A stretch of DNA of 64,000 nucleotides, taken from positions 31,077-95,076 of the forward strand of contig MNCI01018134.1 of assembly GCA_015680685.1 (NCBI GenBank), in the 5' to 3' direction. Under the pieces are notes generated by a model. That model was not told the origin of the DNA. It saw only the letters and a program-made list of their open reading frames with translations, and did not search any database. Shown piece after piece: positions 13,002 through 24,440 of this stretch. The translations under genes were made by a program, and so were the position numbers. Numbering within the stretch: position 1 is the first letter of the stretch; each line of letters begins with the position of its first letter. This DNA is from Gnetum montanum (taxonomy: Eukaryota > Streptophyta > Gnetopsida > Gnetales > Gnetaceae).

Positions 13002-14091
13002 TGTTGCATTAGAAAAATTTGGTGCTGGAAAACCAAAGATCTCTAATATATACTTTAATGTTAGATTCTAATGACCTCCAAGAAAGAGGATCCAAGGTGC
13101 CCTAAATGGTCTAGTTGATCATCTAGGGACATAGAAAATGTAAACAAATGTAAATAAATTTAAGAAATTTCCATATTTAAAACTACATAAAATGCACAAA
13201 ATAAACTTAGAATATTTGATAATGAACTTAAAATACATAAATGAACTACCCAAATTTTATTAAGGTAATAAAATGTTGAAAGAAAAAAGTTTAAATGTAT
13301 AAACGTTATGTGCTTAGATGCATAAAGAGTCACACAAAGGATGCTTGGATCTATTGAAACTAGCAGATTATGTCCTATAGTTGGTTGCATGATCTAAATG
13401 CTCCCAAGATTCAATTCTTGGAACTCCTTGTTGGTTCTTAAGTTTAGATCTGCTACATTGGTTGAACAAATGGTAGAAAGGTTTTTTAACTTTTTAGTAT
13501 AGTGTAATGCTTAGTTGCATGATAAATTACCAAAAATTCTATTTAATATGTTCAAATTTTATTTTTATAAGCCATATGATCACTCATTTTGAGCTACAAA
13601 TTTATGGCATGATTGTTGATAGATTGATGTAACTTGCAAGTGTGGCAAGCCATCCATTCTAATGTATTTTTTCATTTTTGGTAAATACATTGGCTTCACC
13701 AAAACAACATTGGCCTTGAAAAGATACGTTGGGTTCTATGAAAACTACACTAGCCTTACTGTGAAAAATCAAAGTGCAACAATCCCTATGCTTGCTATAG
13801 GTGGTTCCAATGTATATTTTATTTTGACCAACATAAAACCCATGAAAAACCTAAATTTGATAATTCCCAAGGCATTTTTAGCCTTTGCAAGCCCAAATAT
13901 ATACATGTGATAACATTTTCCACTTGGGAAGTGATGCAACAACTTAGAAGGCATTTTTCAGCCTCAACAAGCTAAAGTATGCAAGATTGTAGCCTATAAA
14001 CTACAAAGCTTATATTTTACAATAAAATCCAGCTTCAATTTTAATGGTGAAGTTTATAAGTTGCAACATAAATTTTCTTAGTGGTGTTTTA
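13002..14091 (-). mobile_element. LTR-B, second copy of the 5' LTR
   Basis: Starts at tgttgcattag (the - strand 3' end is ...CAACA) and ends near gtggtgtttta. Aligns with LTR-A along its length, including a short minisatellite at 13680-13790 with cattggccttgaaaag, acgttgggttctatg and acactagcctta. No coding frame. Confidence 0.62.
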
Positions 14092-15139
14092 GTTAGAAAA
14101 TAATGTAACTTATAAAAACCACTAAGATCATGACATTGTTGTAACTCTCATGAAGAACCTTTACATGTGCAAGATCTAGCTAAACAATATATAATTTTTA
14201 TATGTGCCAAATTAGATAGTATATACTATATAGTATATATCACTTTTATTAACCTTTACAAGTATTTAGTAGATAAAACTTGTTGGTAGCCATTGTAACG
14301 ATGGAAAGATAAGATCAAGATCTAGAATTTTCATCTTCCCGTAGCCTTCAAAAATATTGACCTCATTATCAAGAACTTTATGAAATCACAAACAAATTTG
14401 GCATTTTTACATGGGGCATAACCTTCATGACATTTCTAAACAGATCATTAATTTGAATGACATTACCATGGACATTTAAGAAAATATATTATCCTTAACA
14501 AATTCTAAGTTTCTTATGCATCCTAACCTCATTAGATTACCAATACTAAGGGCATCTACATTACCTAAGAATCCAAAGTTCACTTCTCCAATGATATACA
14601 TGTTCAAAATATTACACAACTAAATATCTTTATACTTTTATGCATTACAGTATACACTTTCTTACAAAAGCTCCTACTACTTGCAACTCCAAATAGCCCA
14701 TCTACTACATGTACTTCTTAATCATGACATACATGGCTTATCAAATAAGATCTACCAAACTCTCTAGAGGTTCCCAAGATACTTTTCACACTACGTAGCC
14801 ATCATGGACTTGAATTTACTCATTAGAGTTGGCTCTAGTTCATTACTACACCCTAACAACTTACACAAAGCTATCATTTATATACATTTCTTTTTCCATC
14901 TCATTCAGAGATACAATGATTGCAGGTCACTTTGACATCTTTTTGGTCGTAATTTTTGCTATGCTCAAACCACTCAAAAGTTGGAATTAAAGGGACCATC
15001 AATCATGGTAATGAGATACAACTATCTTTTTCCTATTGTTAACCCACTTACAAGTTTTGATTTGCTAATTACATTTCAAAATAAAATCTAAAAATTTATA
15101 AAATAAATAAATAGTTCAATTGAATTGATTGCTTCACAT
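14092..15139. other. Unrecognised A+T-rich sequence
   Basis: No gene, LTR or primer site seen. A tatactatatagtatata palindrome lies near 14222. Probably old decayed repeat. Confidence 0.3.
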
Positions 15140-15620
15140 AACTAATAATTAAAAAATATTTACTTGTTTTTTAAGGCTTTAGTAAAAATAAATTAATAAA
15201 AAAACATAAGAATATATCCTAGGAAAAAGCTACAAAACCCCCATCCTGAAATAGGCTCCTTCATCTTTCTTAGCTCATAGAGAATTATGAAAGAACAATG
15301 GAAAAGAAAGAATAGGAAAGTAGATATCACAAGGATGAACACAAAACACACTACATATTCTACCTTTAAGACCTCCTTGTAATCATATTTATAGTGTGGA
15401 ATGGACATCCATGTTAGTGTTAACTGGATGTAAATCACATATTAACAACAACAAAATTACTAGGGCTAAACATCATTTTACATTGATTACACTATAAATA
15501 AAATAGTGGTATATTATAACATAGCTATTATAACAACACAATCACAATAAGATAGTGGTTGTATATAAGTATAACTATATTTAAGCTTATGTGAAAGATA
15601 GTTTTTCTTTACTTTACACA
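15140..15620 (-). mobile_element. Copia 3' LTR
   Basis: Aligns with 19281-19747: the shared run aaataaattaataaaaaa, then cataagaatatatc, the gaaatagg block, atcatatttata, gggatgggcaccca or ggaatggacatcca, and taactattataacaaca-like segments. The right end is ttactttacaca, so the - strand start is TGTGTAAAG. The left end is approximate. Confidence 0.75.
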
Positions 15621-15640
15621 TAATTCTCCTTCTTGAAAAT
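15621..15640 (-). other. Copia polypurine tract
   Basis: On the - strand a purine-rich run caagaaggagaatta directly precedes the LTR start TGTGTAAAG. This is the expected second-strand primer position. Confidence 0.6.
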
Positions 15641-15840
15641 AAAGCTATTGTAAAGCCCAATCTAAATCTTATATTCTATCAAATTCATTGATACCAACAA
15701 CTTTTTAACATCATAAAATTTTTTTAGTAGATAATATTTTTGTCATCATATTAGTAGGATCATCATGTATCTTAATTTTTTCTAGAAGAACCCTTTGTTC
15801 ATCTACCTCCTTTCGAATATAGTGATACTATATTCCTATA
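15640..15840 (-). pseudogene. pol: Copia pol, C-terminal end of RNase H
   Basis: The - strand reads YHYIRKEVDEQRVLLEKIKI then HDDPTNMMTKILSTKKIL. This is the conserved end of Copia pol (typical form: HFIREKV...E...DIFTKPL). It is separated from the preceding part (NPTFKA at 16730) by the solo LTR. Confidence 0.8.
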
Positions 15841-16712
15841 TGTATGTGATGAGTCATGTGCTGACATGCTCCGATATTAGATATCCAATATTAGAGCTGT
15901 GACATTGGATACCTAATGTCAAAGCCCAGGACATGATGTCGAATATCTGATATCATAGGGTATACGTCAGCCTATAAATATAGTGCTTGGGCTCAAGATT
16001 TTAAGTTTAGTTTTTCATAGTTTTTACATAGAGTAGTGAAGCTCTTGTAATTTGTTTTCTCTAGAGTTAGAATATTTTCTAAGTGCCCGCAACAAGAGTC
16101 TAAGTGTGTACAGATCTTTGTTTGAACACTGATGTACCTGAGCGTAGCAGTGTGATAGGAATAAAAATGAACCCTTTTGATAATCCATGTAGCATTGAGA
16201 ACAGATTAATGTTTCCTTTAATGTACTTTACTTTCATGCACTTTACTTTAATGCATTTAAATTAAGCAATTAATTTCTAGTTATTAATGAACACTACACA
16301 ACCACTTCAAGCATACATATAGTGTTTGGTAACCCAAAAATGTTTAACATTTGGTAGCCTAGCAGTTCTATGTGTTCAGGATGTGTCCAGGAAAGTGGAA
16401 CATGTACTTGTGTTAGGCTAGCTAGGTTGTGAATGAATTAGATCTTAAATTACTCTACCATTCATTCTTGTTGTAGGTGATTAAACTTATAAAACATAAA
16501 ATGATAAAAATCATGTACTTGAAATATACTTAAACCATATCCTTAAGCTTCACACATGTATTTGTGAAGACAATGAACATTCTCAATGCCCATGTCACTT
16601 TCTAGAAGAACTAGTGCACTGGAGAACTATAGGTCCATAGAATTCAACTGGATAATGTGTGAACACCTTAATGATTCGTAGGTTGGGTGTAGGGGTATCT
16701 CATGACTCATTA
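15841..16712 (+). mobile_element. Solo LTR, family 1 copy 2, nested in Copia RNase H
   Basis: Begins TGTATGTGATGAGTCATG and ends CATGACTCATTA, with the inner ends GATGAGTCATG and CATGACTCAT in inverted orientation. It aligns with 1673-2597. Copia pol breaks at NPTFKA on its right and resumes at YHYIRKE on its left, which independently proves the insertion. Target duplication is poor: ctata on the left, gtatg on the right. Confidence 0.75.
15973..15980 (+). promoter_or_regulatory. TATA box of solo LTR copy 2
   Basis: TATAAATA about 130 bp into the LTR, matching position and context of the motif at 1802. Confidence 0.5.
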
Positions 16713-16721
16713 GTATGGATA

Positions 16722-17340
16722 TGCTTTGAAAGTGGGATTTCTAGATATTGAAAGTGCACTTTCATTATCATAGCCAATTTTCATAATATTTTTATGAATC
16801 TTGTGTTTAGCCACCAATCTCTCAAGCCATGTTTCTTTTTAACTATATAGGTTTGCAACAACATATTATACTTTAGTAGTAGACTGAGTTACACAATACT
16901 ATATTTGGTTTTGTGTGAGATATCACCACCAAAGATATTAAACACATATTCACATGTAGATTTTCTATTATCTAAATTCCTACCATAGTCAACATTCACA
17001 TAGCAATGTAGAATGGGCAAATAGCTTTGATAATCAATACCAAAGTTCATAGTACTATGAAGATTTTGAAAAATTCATTTCATAGCAATCCAATGTTGTT
17101 TCCCTAAATTAAATATATACCTATTGAGTTTTCTAATAATATATGCAATATCAAGTCTAGTATTGTCCATTACATACATCAAACTATTGATAGCACTAGC
17201 ATATGGAACCTTTATAATAAACTCATGGAATTTTCCCCATGAACGTTTTCCATTTCCTTTGGGGCTTGTTCAACTAAAAATTTTATTTTAGTTACATAGG
17301 GCATAGTTTCAACCTTTTTATATTTCATATCAAATTTTTC
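16722..17340 (-). pseudogene. pol: Copia reverse transcriptase end and RNase H
   Basis: In three - strand frames I read LSIVCM-like and WTILDLILHILLENSIGIYL (typical RT end: GSLMY...TRPDI), then NVDYGRNLDNRKSTCEYVFN followed by GGDISHKTKYSIV (typical: DADYAGDLDDRKSTSGYVF then GGAISWKSK) and YDNESALSISRNPTFKA (typical: CDNQSAI...NP.FH). The order and spacing are those of Copia pol. Frame slips and stops are frequent. Confidence 0.82.
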
Positions 17341-17519
17341 TAACATATGCAAATTTTCCAAGAAAAATCCTATTTCATGAAATTTTCATGTCCAATTTTT
17401 TTTATGTAGCACCAATTTCTTCTAATTTGAAATTTAGAAAATATTTAACTTTTTAATTTCATTTATTAACATTTGTGATATATATAGTATTACAATGATG
17501 TTTTCCATTTATACTCTAA

Positions 17520-17815
17520 ACAAATATATACAAGTCCTCTTGGATCTGAGCCAAGACTTTCAAAACAAGTCCTCAAGCCTTATGCAAAGGCATCTATGCC
17601 TACATACAAGTCCTCTAGTCTTATGTTAAGACTTTTGACATACATACAAGTCTTATAAGCTTCATACCAAGACTTTTAACATAAATAGAAGTCTTTTGAG
17701 CTTTTATCAAAACCTTTGATGCACAAAGCTTCCAAGCTTGACTTTTTCCATTCATAACTAAGTCCTTAAGACTTATGCTAAGACTCTTGAAATACAAGTT
17801 TGACAAGCTAAATCC
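17520..17815. repeat. Minisatellite of about 45-60 bp inside Copia pol
   Basis: Degenerate units share acaagtcctctagtctta, then atgttaagacttttgacata, seen near 17525, 17565, 17605, 17650, 17685 and 17750. It lies between the RT parts at 18010 and 17340, so it is a later insertion or local expansion. Confidence 0.6.
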
Positions 17816-18009
17816 AAAACTCTTAATAGTCCTTCAAGATAAAGCCATGAATCAACATATGGATAATAAAAATTTTACTGTATATCCTTGGTGCACATTT
17901 AAAAATCACATGCTATTTTTTTATTTCAATATCTTCTCAACATTACCAGTGAGAGAAAAATTCTTTTACATCCAATAATTCTAGAGCATAAGCCACTACA
18001 TTAATAGCA

Positions 18010-18197
18010 ATGATCTAAAGGATGTTAAGTTTACCTAGATAACATTTCACCATAACCTTTAGCAACAAGATGTACTTTAAACTAGCCACCAAATTTAATT
18101 CTAAAACCCACTTACATGTAATTAGTTTTCTATTAGATTGTAGTTTATCTAATTTCCTTTTCTTATTCTTATCAATAGAGGTTATTTCATCATCCAT
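18010..18197 (-). pseudogene. pol: Copia reverse transcriptase, N-terminal part
   Basis: The - strand reads EITSIDKNKKRKLDKLQSNR then KLITCKWVLELN. The Copia RT start typically reads NKTWELVDLPKGRK followed by GCKWVFK, so the K.W motif and its spacing fit. Open for 60 codons here. Confidence 0.7.
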
Positions 18198-18199
18198 TT

Positions 18200-19260
18200 C
18201 TCACTTCCATTATTAAAGATAAAGAGACATACACACTTTATCATAAGTAAGTGATTTACATTTAATAATTAGAATTTTATCATCAAATTGAGTGGGTAAT
18301 TTTTTTATACCATCATACTTTCTTAAGAAATGTCAAGTTGATGGAGCATTATATTGATACTCTATTTCATTATCTTCACTTAAATATTCCCCTATACTTA
18401 TTTCTTATATATCATTTATACCATCCTATTGGTTAGGAGCAATGTCTCCTATCAAGAGAGCATGACTATTTGAATTTTTATTAAAATCAAGAAATATAGA
18501 ATACATATTTTTAGAAGTTTCTTTCTTGAATTATATTTTTATTTTTGCAATATAGATCATTCTAACTTCGGACCAAAATCAATGCATTAGAAAACATTCT
18601 CAATATTATCAACTCTAACAAACTCTTTTAGTGCCATTAGCTCCATGATACTATGTAAGAAATCTCCATTAATTCCAAGCAATTATGTACAAATATATAA
18701 AATCTTCCTCTTAACAAGGAGTAAGAATTGCATTTTGATATATAACATATTATAGAGATTTTAGTAATATCACACAATAGAGAAAATTTGAAGAGGATTC
18801 CATAACTTAATTTTCTATTTAGGAACTCCTAATTTGATTATTTGTTTATAGAAATTTGCAAATTAGCAAATGCATTTCACCTAGATTTTATATTGCTACT
18901 ATTTTTCCTTGACTACTATTCAAGATGATGATTGGAAAGGAACATATGTATGTATTTGCATTAACATTCAATGATGGTGAGGATTCGTTAATTGTAAGTC
19001 CATTAGCAAAGAATGGATCATTTTGTTGATGAAATACCACCATCGTTGAGTAGCACTCTTGTGAATTTTTTTGACTTAGCTAATCAATGTTTAATTATTT
19101 GTGTTGCTAAGAAATTATTATGTACTTGATGCAAAATAAGAATATCAACCTTCGAAACCATTGGGAAAAAAACCACCAAATACAAAACATGAATAAATAG
19201 TCATCACAAGTAGAACCATAAGTAGAACTTGGCAAAAAATTCATCACTGGGAGAAGAATC
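18200..19260 (-). pseudogene. Poorly preserved Copia gag and integrase region
   Basis: The expected place of gag and integrase. I see only acidic linker-like fragments such as ISIGEYLSEDNEIEYQ near 18370, typical of the segment before Copia RT, and QECYSTMVVFHQQND near 19060. The integrase catalytic motif was not identified. Confidence 0.35.
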
Positions 19261-19263
19261 TAT

Positions 19264-19274
19264 CTTTGATATCA
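19264..19274 (-). other. Copia primer-binding site
   Basis: The - strand reads attgatatcaaag, two transitions from attggtatcagag, the usual Copia site for initiator tRNA-Met. It lies next to the 5' LTR. Confidence 0.7.
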
Positions 19275-19280
19275 ATTATG

Positions 19281-19747
19281 ATATTTGATATTTTTCTTGA
19301 TAATAATATAAATAAATTAATAAAAAAGCATAAGAATATATCATAGACAAAAACTAGAAGAATCCCAACAAGAAATAGGTTCCTAAATCTTTATTAGTTG
19401 AGAGAGAATTATACAAGAATAATGAAGAAGAAATAAAGAGAAATTAGATAGCATAGGGATGAAAGAAAAACACAATACACATTTAGCCTTTAAGACATCC
19501 TTTTAATCATATTTATACTATGGGATGGGCACCCATAGTTAGTGTTAATAGATGTAAACTAGAAATTAATAAAAACAAAATAACTAGAGATAAACAATAG
19601 TTACATTAATTACACTATTGATATATACAATTAAATATACAACACTATAGTATATAATAACATAACTATTATAACAACATAATACTTGTATCTAAGTATG
19701 CCTATATTTAAGTTGATGTGAATGGTAGTTTTCCTTCCCTTTACTCA
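19281..19747 (-). mobile_element. Copia 5' LTR
   Basis: Partner of 15140-15620. The right end is ctttactca, so the - strand start is TGAGTAAAG, matching TGTGTAAAG of the other copy. Left edge next to the primer site. Confidence 0.75.
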
Positions 19748-22504
19748 TACTAATACTATGTAAGAGAGGTAAATCATGCTTTCCTTTCCATTAAATTCAC
19801 CCATTGGATGCTAACATGCTAGCTATTAGATTTTAAGAGTATGAAAACTTAGCTACTGATGATTATGGAAGTGTCTGCATCATGTCACTATGAAATTACC
19901 TTTCTATCATTATTGTTTTTAGTGTGAGACATGATAGTCATACTTCCAAAGAAAAGATACCCTTAGGAATTTGAATAATTTCAAAAAATACATAATTCAA
20001 TTTCCTAGTAAACATGAGAAAAGTTATAAAATATTATTGAGAAAGTGCATTGTTTTTTCACAGGAAATTTTGGTCATTTATATAATAAGAAGGGTCAACC
20101 CCAAAATTAGCAATTATAATGAAACTATCATCATGGAAGGTATAAGCTTGATTAATTGAAAAGTACCAACCATTCCTATAAGGCATCAAAATAAAAAATC
20201 AAGAAATAGTTATGCACAATATCATAAAGTTCATTTAAAATAGATGGTATACATATTTGGAAAAGCAAAAGAACACATAGTTTATGAGCATTACATTGGC
20301 TCATCTCATAAGGAGTCATGAGTGTTAAACATTATCATCATGAATTCAGTAATGTCTTTTACAAGTGAAAGTTAGCAAATGCTTTTAAGATTAATTTATT
20401 GGAATAGTTTTGACTCTTTGCATGAAAAATATGAGCATGTTGATCCAGCCAAATCTCCCAAGTGACCTACACCAATCATGAAATCTCATGCAAGTAACTT
20501 TGAATGATGGATCTTCTTATAATAATTGCCCAAAAGTAATCCCATAGGATCCTAGTTCACATGCACATGAATCGACCTATAGCATTTACAAATAAATATT
20601 TCTTGAAAAGTTGGATTGCAATTTCAATCTCCTTATAGTAATGGATACACTAAGAAACTATGGAAAAACCTTGTTGTTGAAGTTTTTCCTGACTAAGCAC
20701 TGCATGGTGAGCTAACAACCAAGTAAAAACCCTCATCTTTGCTTGACATTAGAATCTCTAAATAAGATTCCATCCCCTTTAGTGAAATATTATCTATAAA
20801 GACATAAGATCCATTGTCTATAGTTTGTTGAAGCAAAATGCAAGGTATTTTCATGGCTTGAATTAGGAATACTATATCTTTTAAGGATATCAAAAATTTT
20901 GATGAATTATCTATGTCTTTTAAGTTATAAAAGTTTGTCTAGCAAGTGAAGTGTTATTATTTATTTACTATTATTTCTATGAATTAATACTAAGAAAGAA
21001 ATGAATATTAGTTATGGTGCAACTCATTTTAAAATTTACCAATTCCTTTTATATACTCTTTTCTATCTTCATTACCATGATTGATGATCCCTTTTAAATA
21101 TTTTTCACTACACTTTTTCAAATTCCAATTTTTAGGACATGTACATTAGATACACCTTTTCCATGAAAAAAGGTAGGCCACATAAAGTATAACACTGGCA
21201 TAAAGTGCTACACAAAGAAAATAGTATTATACATGAATCATAATAAAGAAATATTAATAAAAAATGAAATAGAATATTGAAAATGCATATGTAGTCTATC
21301 TTGTCTTTTTGAGCAACAAAAGAAAAATATCAAACAATTGAAAACTAGAATCAATCATAGTTTGTGAAAGCTACGCTTAATTAGCTGGACTTGCTATTAA
21401 TTGTAAGCAACTATTAATGGAAATTCAAAATTAGATCGTATGAATAGTGCTATATTTTCATTGATTTTTTATGTTTAATATATTATTTATGATTAATTTT
21501 GATCTCAACCAAAAACTAAAAATTTTATATCTGATTTTTTACTATCATAGAGCTCTTAAATAAGAAAAAAAAGAAAATGGCACAAATAAAATAAGTGGAT
21601 AATATTACTATTTTTTGCTAATATTGCCAGCTTTTACACTATTTTTAATTTTTTGGATCTAATTTATAAAAATTGTTTCAAGATTTGCTTATCTAACATA
21701 CTTTTTCAATCTATGGTATTAGTGCAAGACATGAAAGGATACCAATGTTTAAATAATAATGGTGGTTATTACAATAACCTCTTTTATACATATATCATAT
21801 AAGTATTCACTACCATTGCTAGTTAAAATTATAATCATTGTTTTATGTATCATATTACACATACGTAGAATTTGCATTATGTGTGTTACATTCCTTATAA
21901 AGATAAGATAAGCATGATTACTACTAAATACTTTATGTATTAATTTTGATAAGTTTATTCTATAAATACCACATTACATTGTAATCAAGTAGAACGAAAG
22001 CAACACCAACTAAGGAGTACTAACTTGGCAAACACTAGATAATAATGGTAGCACTAGGACTAGAAAGAAACTAGGCATTGCTATAAAGCTAAGCTTTATG
22101 TTGTTGCTACTTACTATAGTTGTCTAATCCAAGGGTAATGCATGCCAACATTATTTTCCCTAGAGATTTTACTAGTATTATTTTTTTTCTAGACATAGCT
22201 AAAGGCATTAGTGATAGTGGTAATGAATTAGGGCCTTATAAAAAATTCAAGCTAATTGGAAACTAGTAAAGAGCCCCAAATTGAAAAGTTAGCCTAGTAA
22301 ATAGAGTAGCTATGAAGAAAAGAGTAAATAGACATAGAGCTTTTAAGATAGTTCAATTTCTATAATGGTCTACCTATATTCAACATCAAGCTCTCCCTAG
22401 ATTCTATGAGATAGTATAATTTTATTCATCATAACAAATTACATTGCTTTGTTTACTGTCCTAGACTAAGCACAACCACCAAGATGAAAGATATAGAAGT
22501 TCAC
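19748..22504. other. Unrecognised A+T-rich region
   Basis: No supported gene. The - strand at 20160-20900 has a 66-codon open stretch (MISLKDIVFLIQ...) and neighbouring fragments such as IEIAIQLFKKYLFVN that look like decayed coding sequence, but I cannot assign a family. The rest shows no LTR, primer site or repeat. Confidence 0.3.
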
Positions 22505-22911
22505 TTACATGGCTTCATTTAGGTATTTGTCTTGTAATCATCTCCAAACTCATCTTGATCCTCTTGGTGAGGTCCTAAACTGGCCCTTTTTCTCACTTCA
22601 CCATCCTCATCTATGCTTACTAGTTGTTCCCATAAGTGTATGTAGAATTTGGATAGCTCAATACCATCATATGTTGAAGGGATGTATTCCTTCCCATCCT
22701 TGTGGATAACCATGTATTAAAATTTTAAGACAATCTTCTTCCATGAGATGCATAAATGCACTTGGATTGTCATGCATATCAAGTCGTAGTATTGTTTTTT
22801 AATGTTTACATGCACTGAGCTAAGTCCTAATCACCTAAGAAATTTCCTACACTTCACTATGGCTAGGTTCTTAGGGTGATATACACAAGAGGATTCCTAG
22901 TTCATGACCAT
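22505..22911 (-). pseudogene. gag: Gypsy gag N-terminal fragment (element C)
   Basis: From an ATG at 22911 the - strand reads VYHPKNLAIVKCRKFLR, matching VYDPRDLAIVERRQLLK of the gag at 10320. It continues YYDLICMTIQ and KDGKEYIPSTYDGIELSKFY, which matches the + strand gag (YKRGHNFIPSTYDVIPLSES at 49137). It ends abruptly near 22505, so the element is truncated. Confidence 0.72.
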
Positions 22912-23024
22912 AACAACTATGTTAAGTGGTAGAATGATTGAAACAAAAGGCATAAAATGTAGGAGACTAATTAATTGGTTAAGTGTGACAAGGTTTTAAA
23001 TGTTTTTGGTATCTTAAATAAGCT

Positions 23025-23465
23025 ATAAGCTTGTAGTGTATAAAATCTACAACATGTAAGGCTTACAATGTATGAGGCTTATAGCTTGCGAAGGCTATAG
23101 GGTATGAAGGCTTTAATTTGTAAAAATTCAAACATGTGATACTTTAGCATGTGAAGCTATAGTGTGTGAGACTTCACAATGTGTAAACCTCACAACATGT
23201 AAAGCTCACATTGTGGAATTCTAGCATGTGATGTTGCTGTGTATGCAACTACAACATGTAAAGCTATAACATGTGAAGCTATAGTGTATAAGAGTTGTAG
23301 CATGCAAGTCTATAGCGTGTGAAGTTATAGTGCATGAGAATTGCAACATATAATACTATAGCATGTGAAACTATAGTGTATGAGAGTTGTAGCATTTAAG
23401 GTTATGGCATGTGGCACTATAGCATATGAAACTATAGCTCGTAAAGTTGCAATGTATGAAAAACT
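23025..23465. repeat. 16-bp/48-bp minisatellite in the leader of element C
   Basis: Degenerate units around agcatgtgaagctatag, tgtatgagagttgtagc and atgtaaggctatag repeat about every 16 bp, with better matches about every 48 bp. Located between primer site and gag on the - strand. Confidence 0.7.
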
Positions 23466-23620
23466 AAAACAATAATTTTTACTAGTGTAAAATACTAAGA
23501 CAAAATTAGAACAGGTTTATTATGTGTAGATACAAAAGTAGGAAAAGCAAATAGACTTACATTATCTGAGATAGAAAAATGTTTTTTGCAAATGGGGTTT
23601 TTTAGCTGAGATAGGCAAAG

Positions 23621-23641
23621 GCCCTCCTTCTAGTGCCAAAA
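23621..23641 (-). other. Primer-binding site C
   Basis: The - strand reads ttggcactagaaggagggc, one transition from ttggcgctagaaggaggg in the + strand element at 48344. Lies next to the LTR end TTGTTACA. Confidence 0.75.
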
Positions 23642-23643
23642 AA

Positions 23644-24440
23644 TGTAACAATGGAAAAAATTGATGCTAGAAAAATGAAACAATCCATGCAAATAGTTTT
23701 GACCCCAATATCTAGTTGTCTTAAAAAGGATATAGGGAGCCTTATATGGTTTGTATGATCACTTATGGACTTAAATACTCTATTACTAATTGTGTGAATG
23801 TTATTAAACTATAATGTTAAAATAGTGCTTCAATGCTAAATTGAGAATTGAAAAAGATGGTAATGATATGACCAGAAAAGGGAAAAGTTAAAAACTTTAT
23901 ATTAAATGATATAAAATGGAGATAACAAAGGTTTAGAGAATACATATTCTCCACTTCAAAGAAGCATAAGACTACAAAATATCTCTTGAAATCCAATTTA
24001 GATGGTAGGATGTGTTCTACACTTGGTCTTAACTAGTTTCCTAATTAATTTGTATAATAAATGCTACTTCCAAGTCTCTTCTTTCTCAAAAATATATGGT
24101 GCAAATAGGTTATGAATAAGCTATAAAATCTACAACTATGAGCTACTAATTCTTTGCCCAAATTGTGATAAGTTAAATGTGCTAAAAATTGTGTAGAATT
24201 TGGTATAAATAGATCTTGAATTTTCTATGCTATCATCTATTACATTCCCATATTCTTTTGGACAATTACATCATGTTTTCTTGTCATTTTTATGGTTAAA
24301 AATGTAGCCTATGGGTCACCAACATTTTTGGATTTTATATCATGTTTTAAAAGCATATTTGGACTATTTTCATGGTTCAAATTGTAGCATATGGCCCACC
24401 ACCAATTTTGAGTTTTATGCTACAAATTAGTAGTGTAATT
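23644..24440 (-). mobile_element. LTR-C, 5' LTR truncated by the satellite array
   Basis: Starts tgtaacaatgg, then follows LTR-A and LTR-B: aaaattgatgctagaaa, the aaggatatagggagcc block, a drifted middle, then aaataggtta and gtgataagtt. After about 800 bp the satellite begins. In LTR-A and LTR-B the internal minisatellite starts at offsets of about 740 and 680. Confidence 0.6.

Larger units (their letters stand above)
10740..14091 (-). repeat. Tandem duplication of Gypsy 5' LTR plus leader (about 1.65 kb unit)
   Basis: Two successive units, about 10740-12494 and 12495-14091, align in the same order at an offset of roughly 1.6-1.7 kb. Landmarks are aacatccaaactgattgc (11152) with aacacccaaactaattgc (12795), the primer-binding sites, aagaaagaggatccaagg in both, and accaacataaaacccatgaa in both. 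Each unit reads, on the - strand, LTR, primer site, leader. Only the left unit is followed by gag. Unequal recombination or a nested insertion could give this. Confidence 0.7.
15140..19747 (-). mobile_element. Complete decayed Ty1/Copia element on the - strand
   Basis: Paired LTRs (15140-15620 and 19281-19747), a primer site typical of Copia elements (19264-19274), pol fragments in Copia order, and a polypurine tract (15621-15640) define a whole element. From right to left: 5' LTR, primer site, poorly preserved gag and integrase region, the start of reverse transcriptase (18197-18010), the end of reverse transcriptase and RNase H (17340-16730), a nested solo LTR (16712-15841), the pol C terminus (15840-15640) and the 3' LTR. 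The two LTRs differ at many positions, so the insertion is old. Confidence 0.8.

Noticed and set aside
20160-20900. Possible PPR-like or other coding remnant on the - strand
   Set aside because: A few segments look coding (IEIAIQLFKKYLFVN), but no motif order could be followed and frames break constantly.
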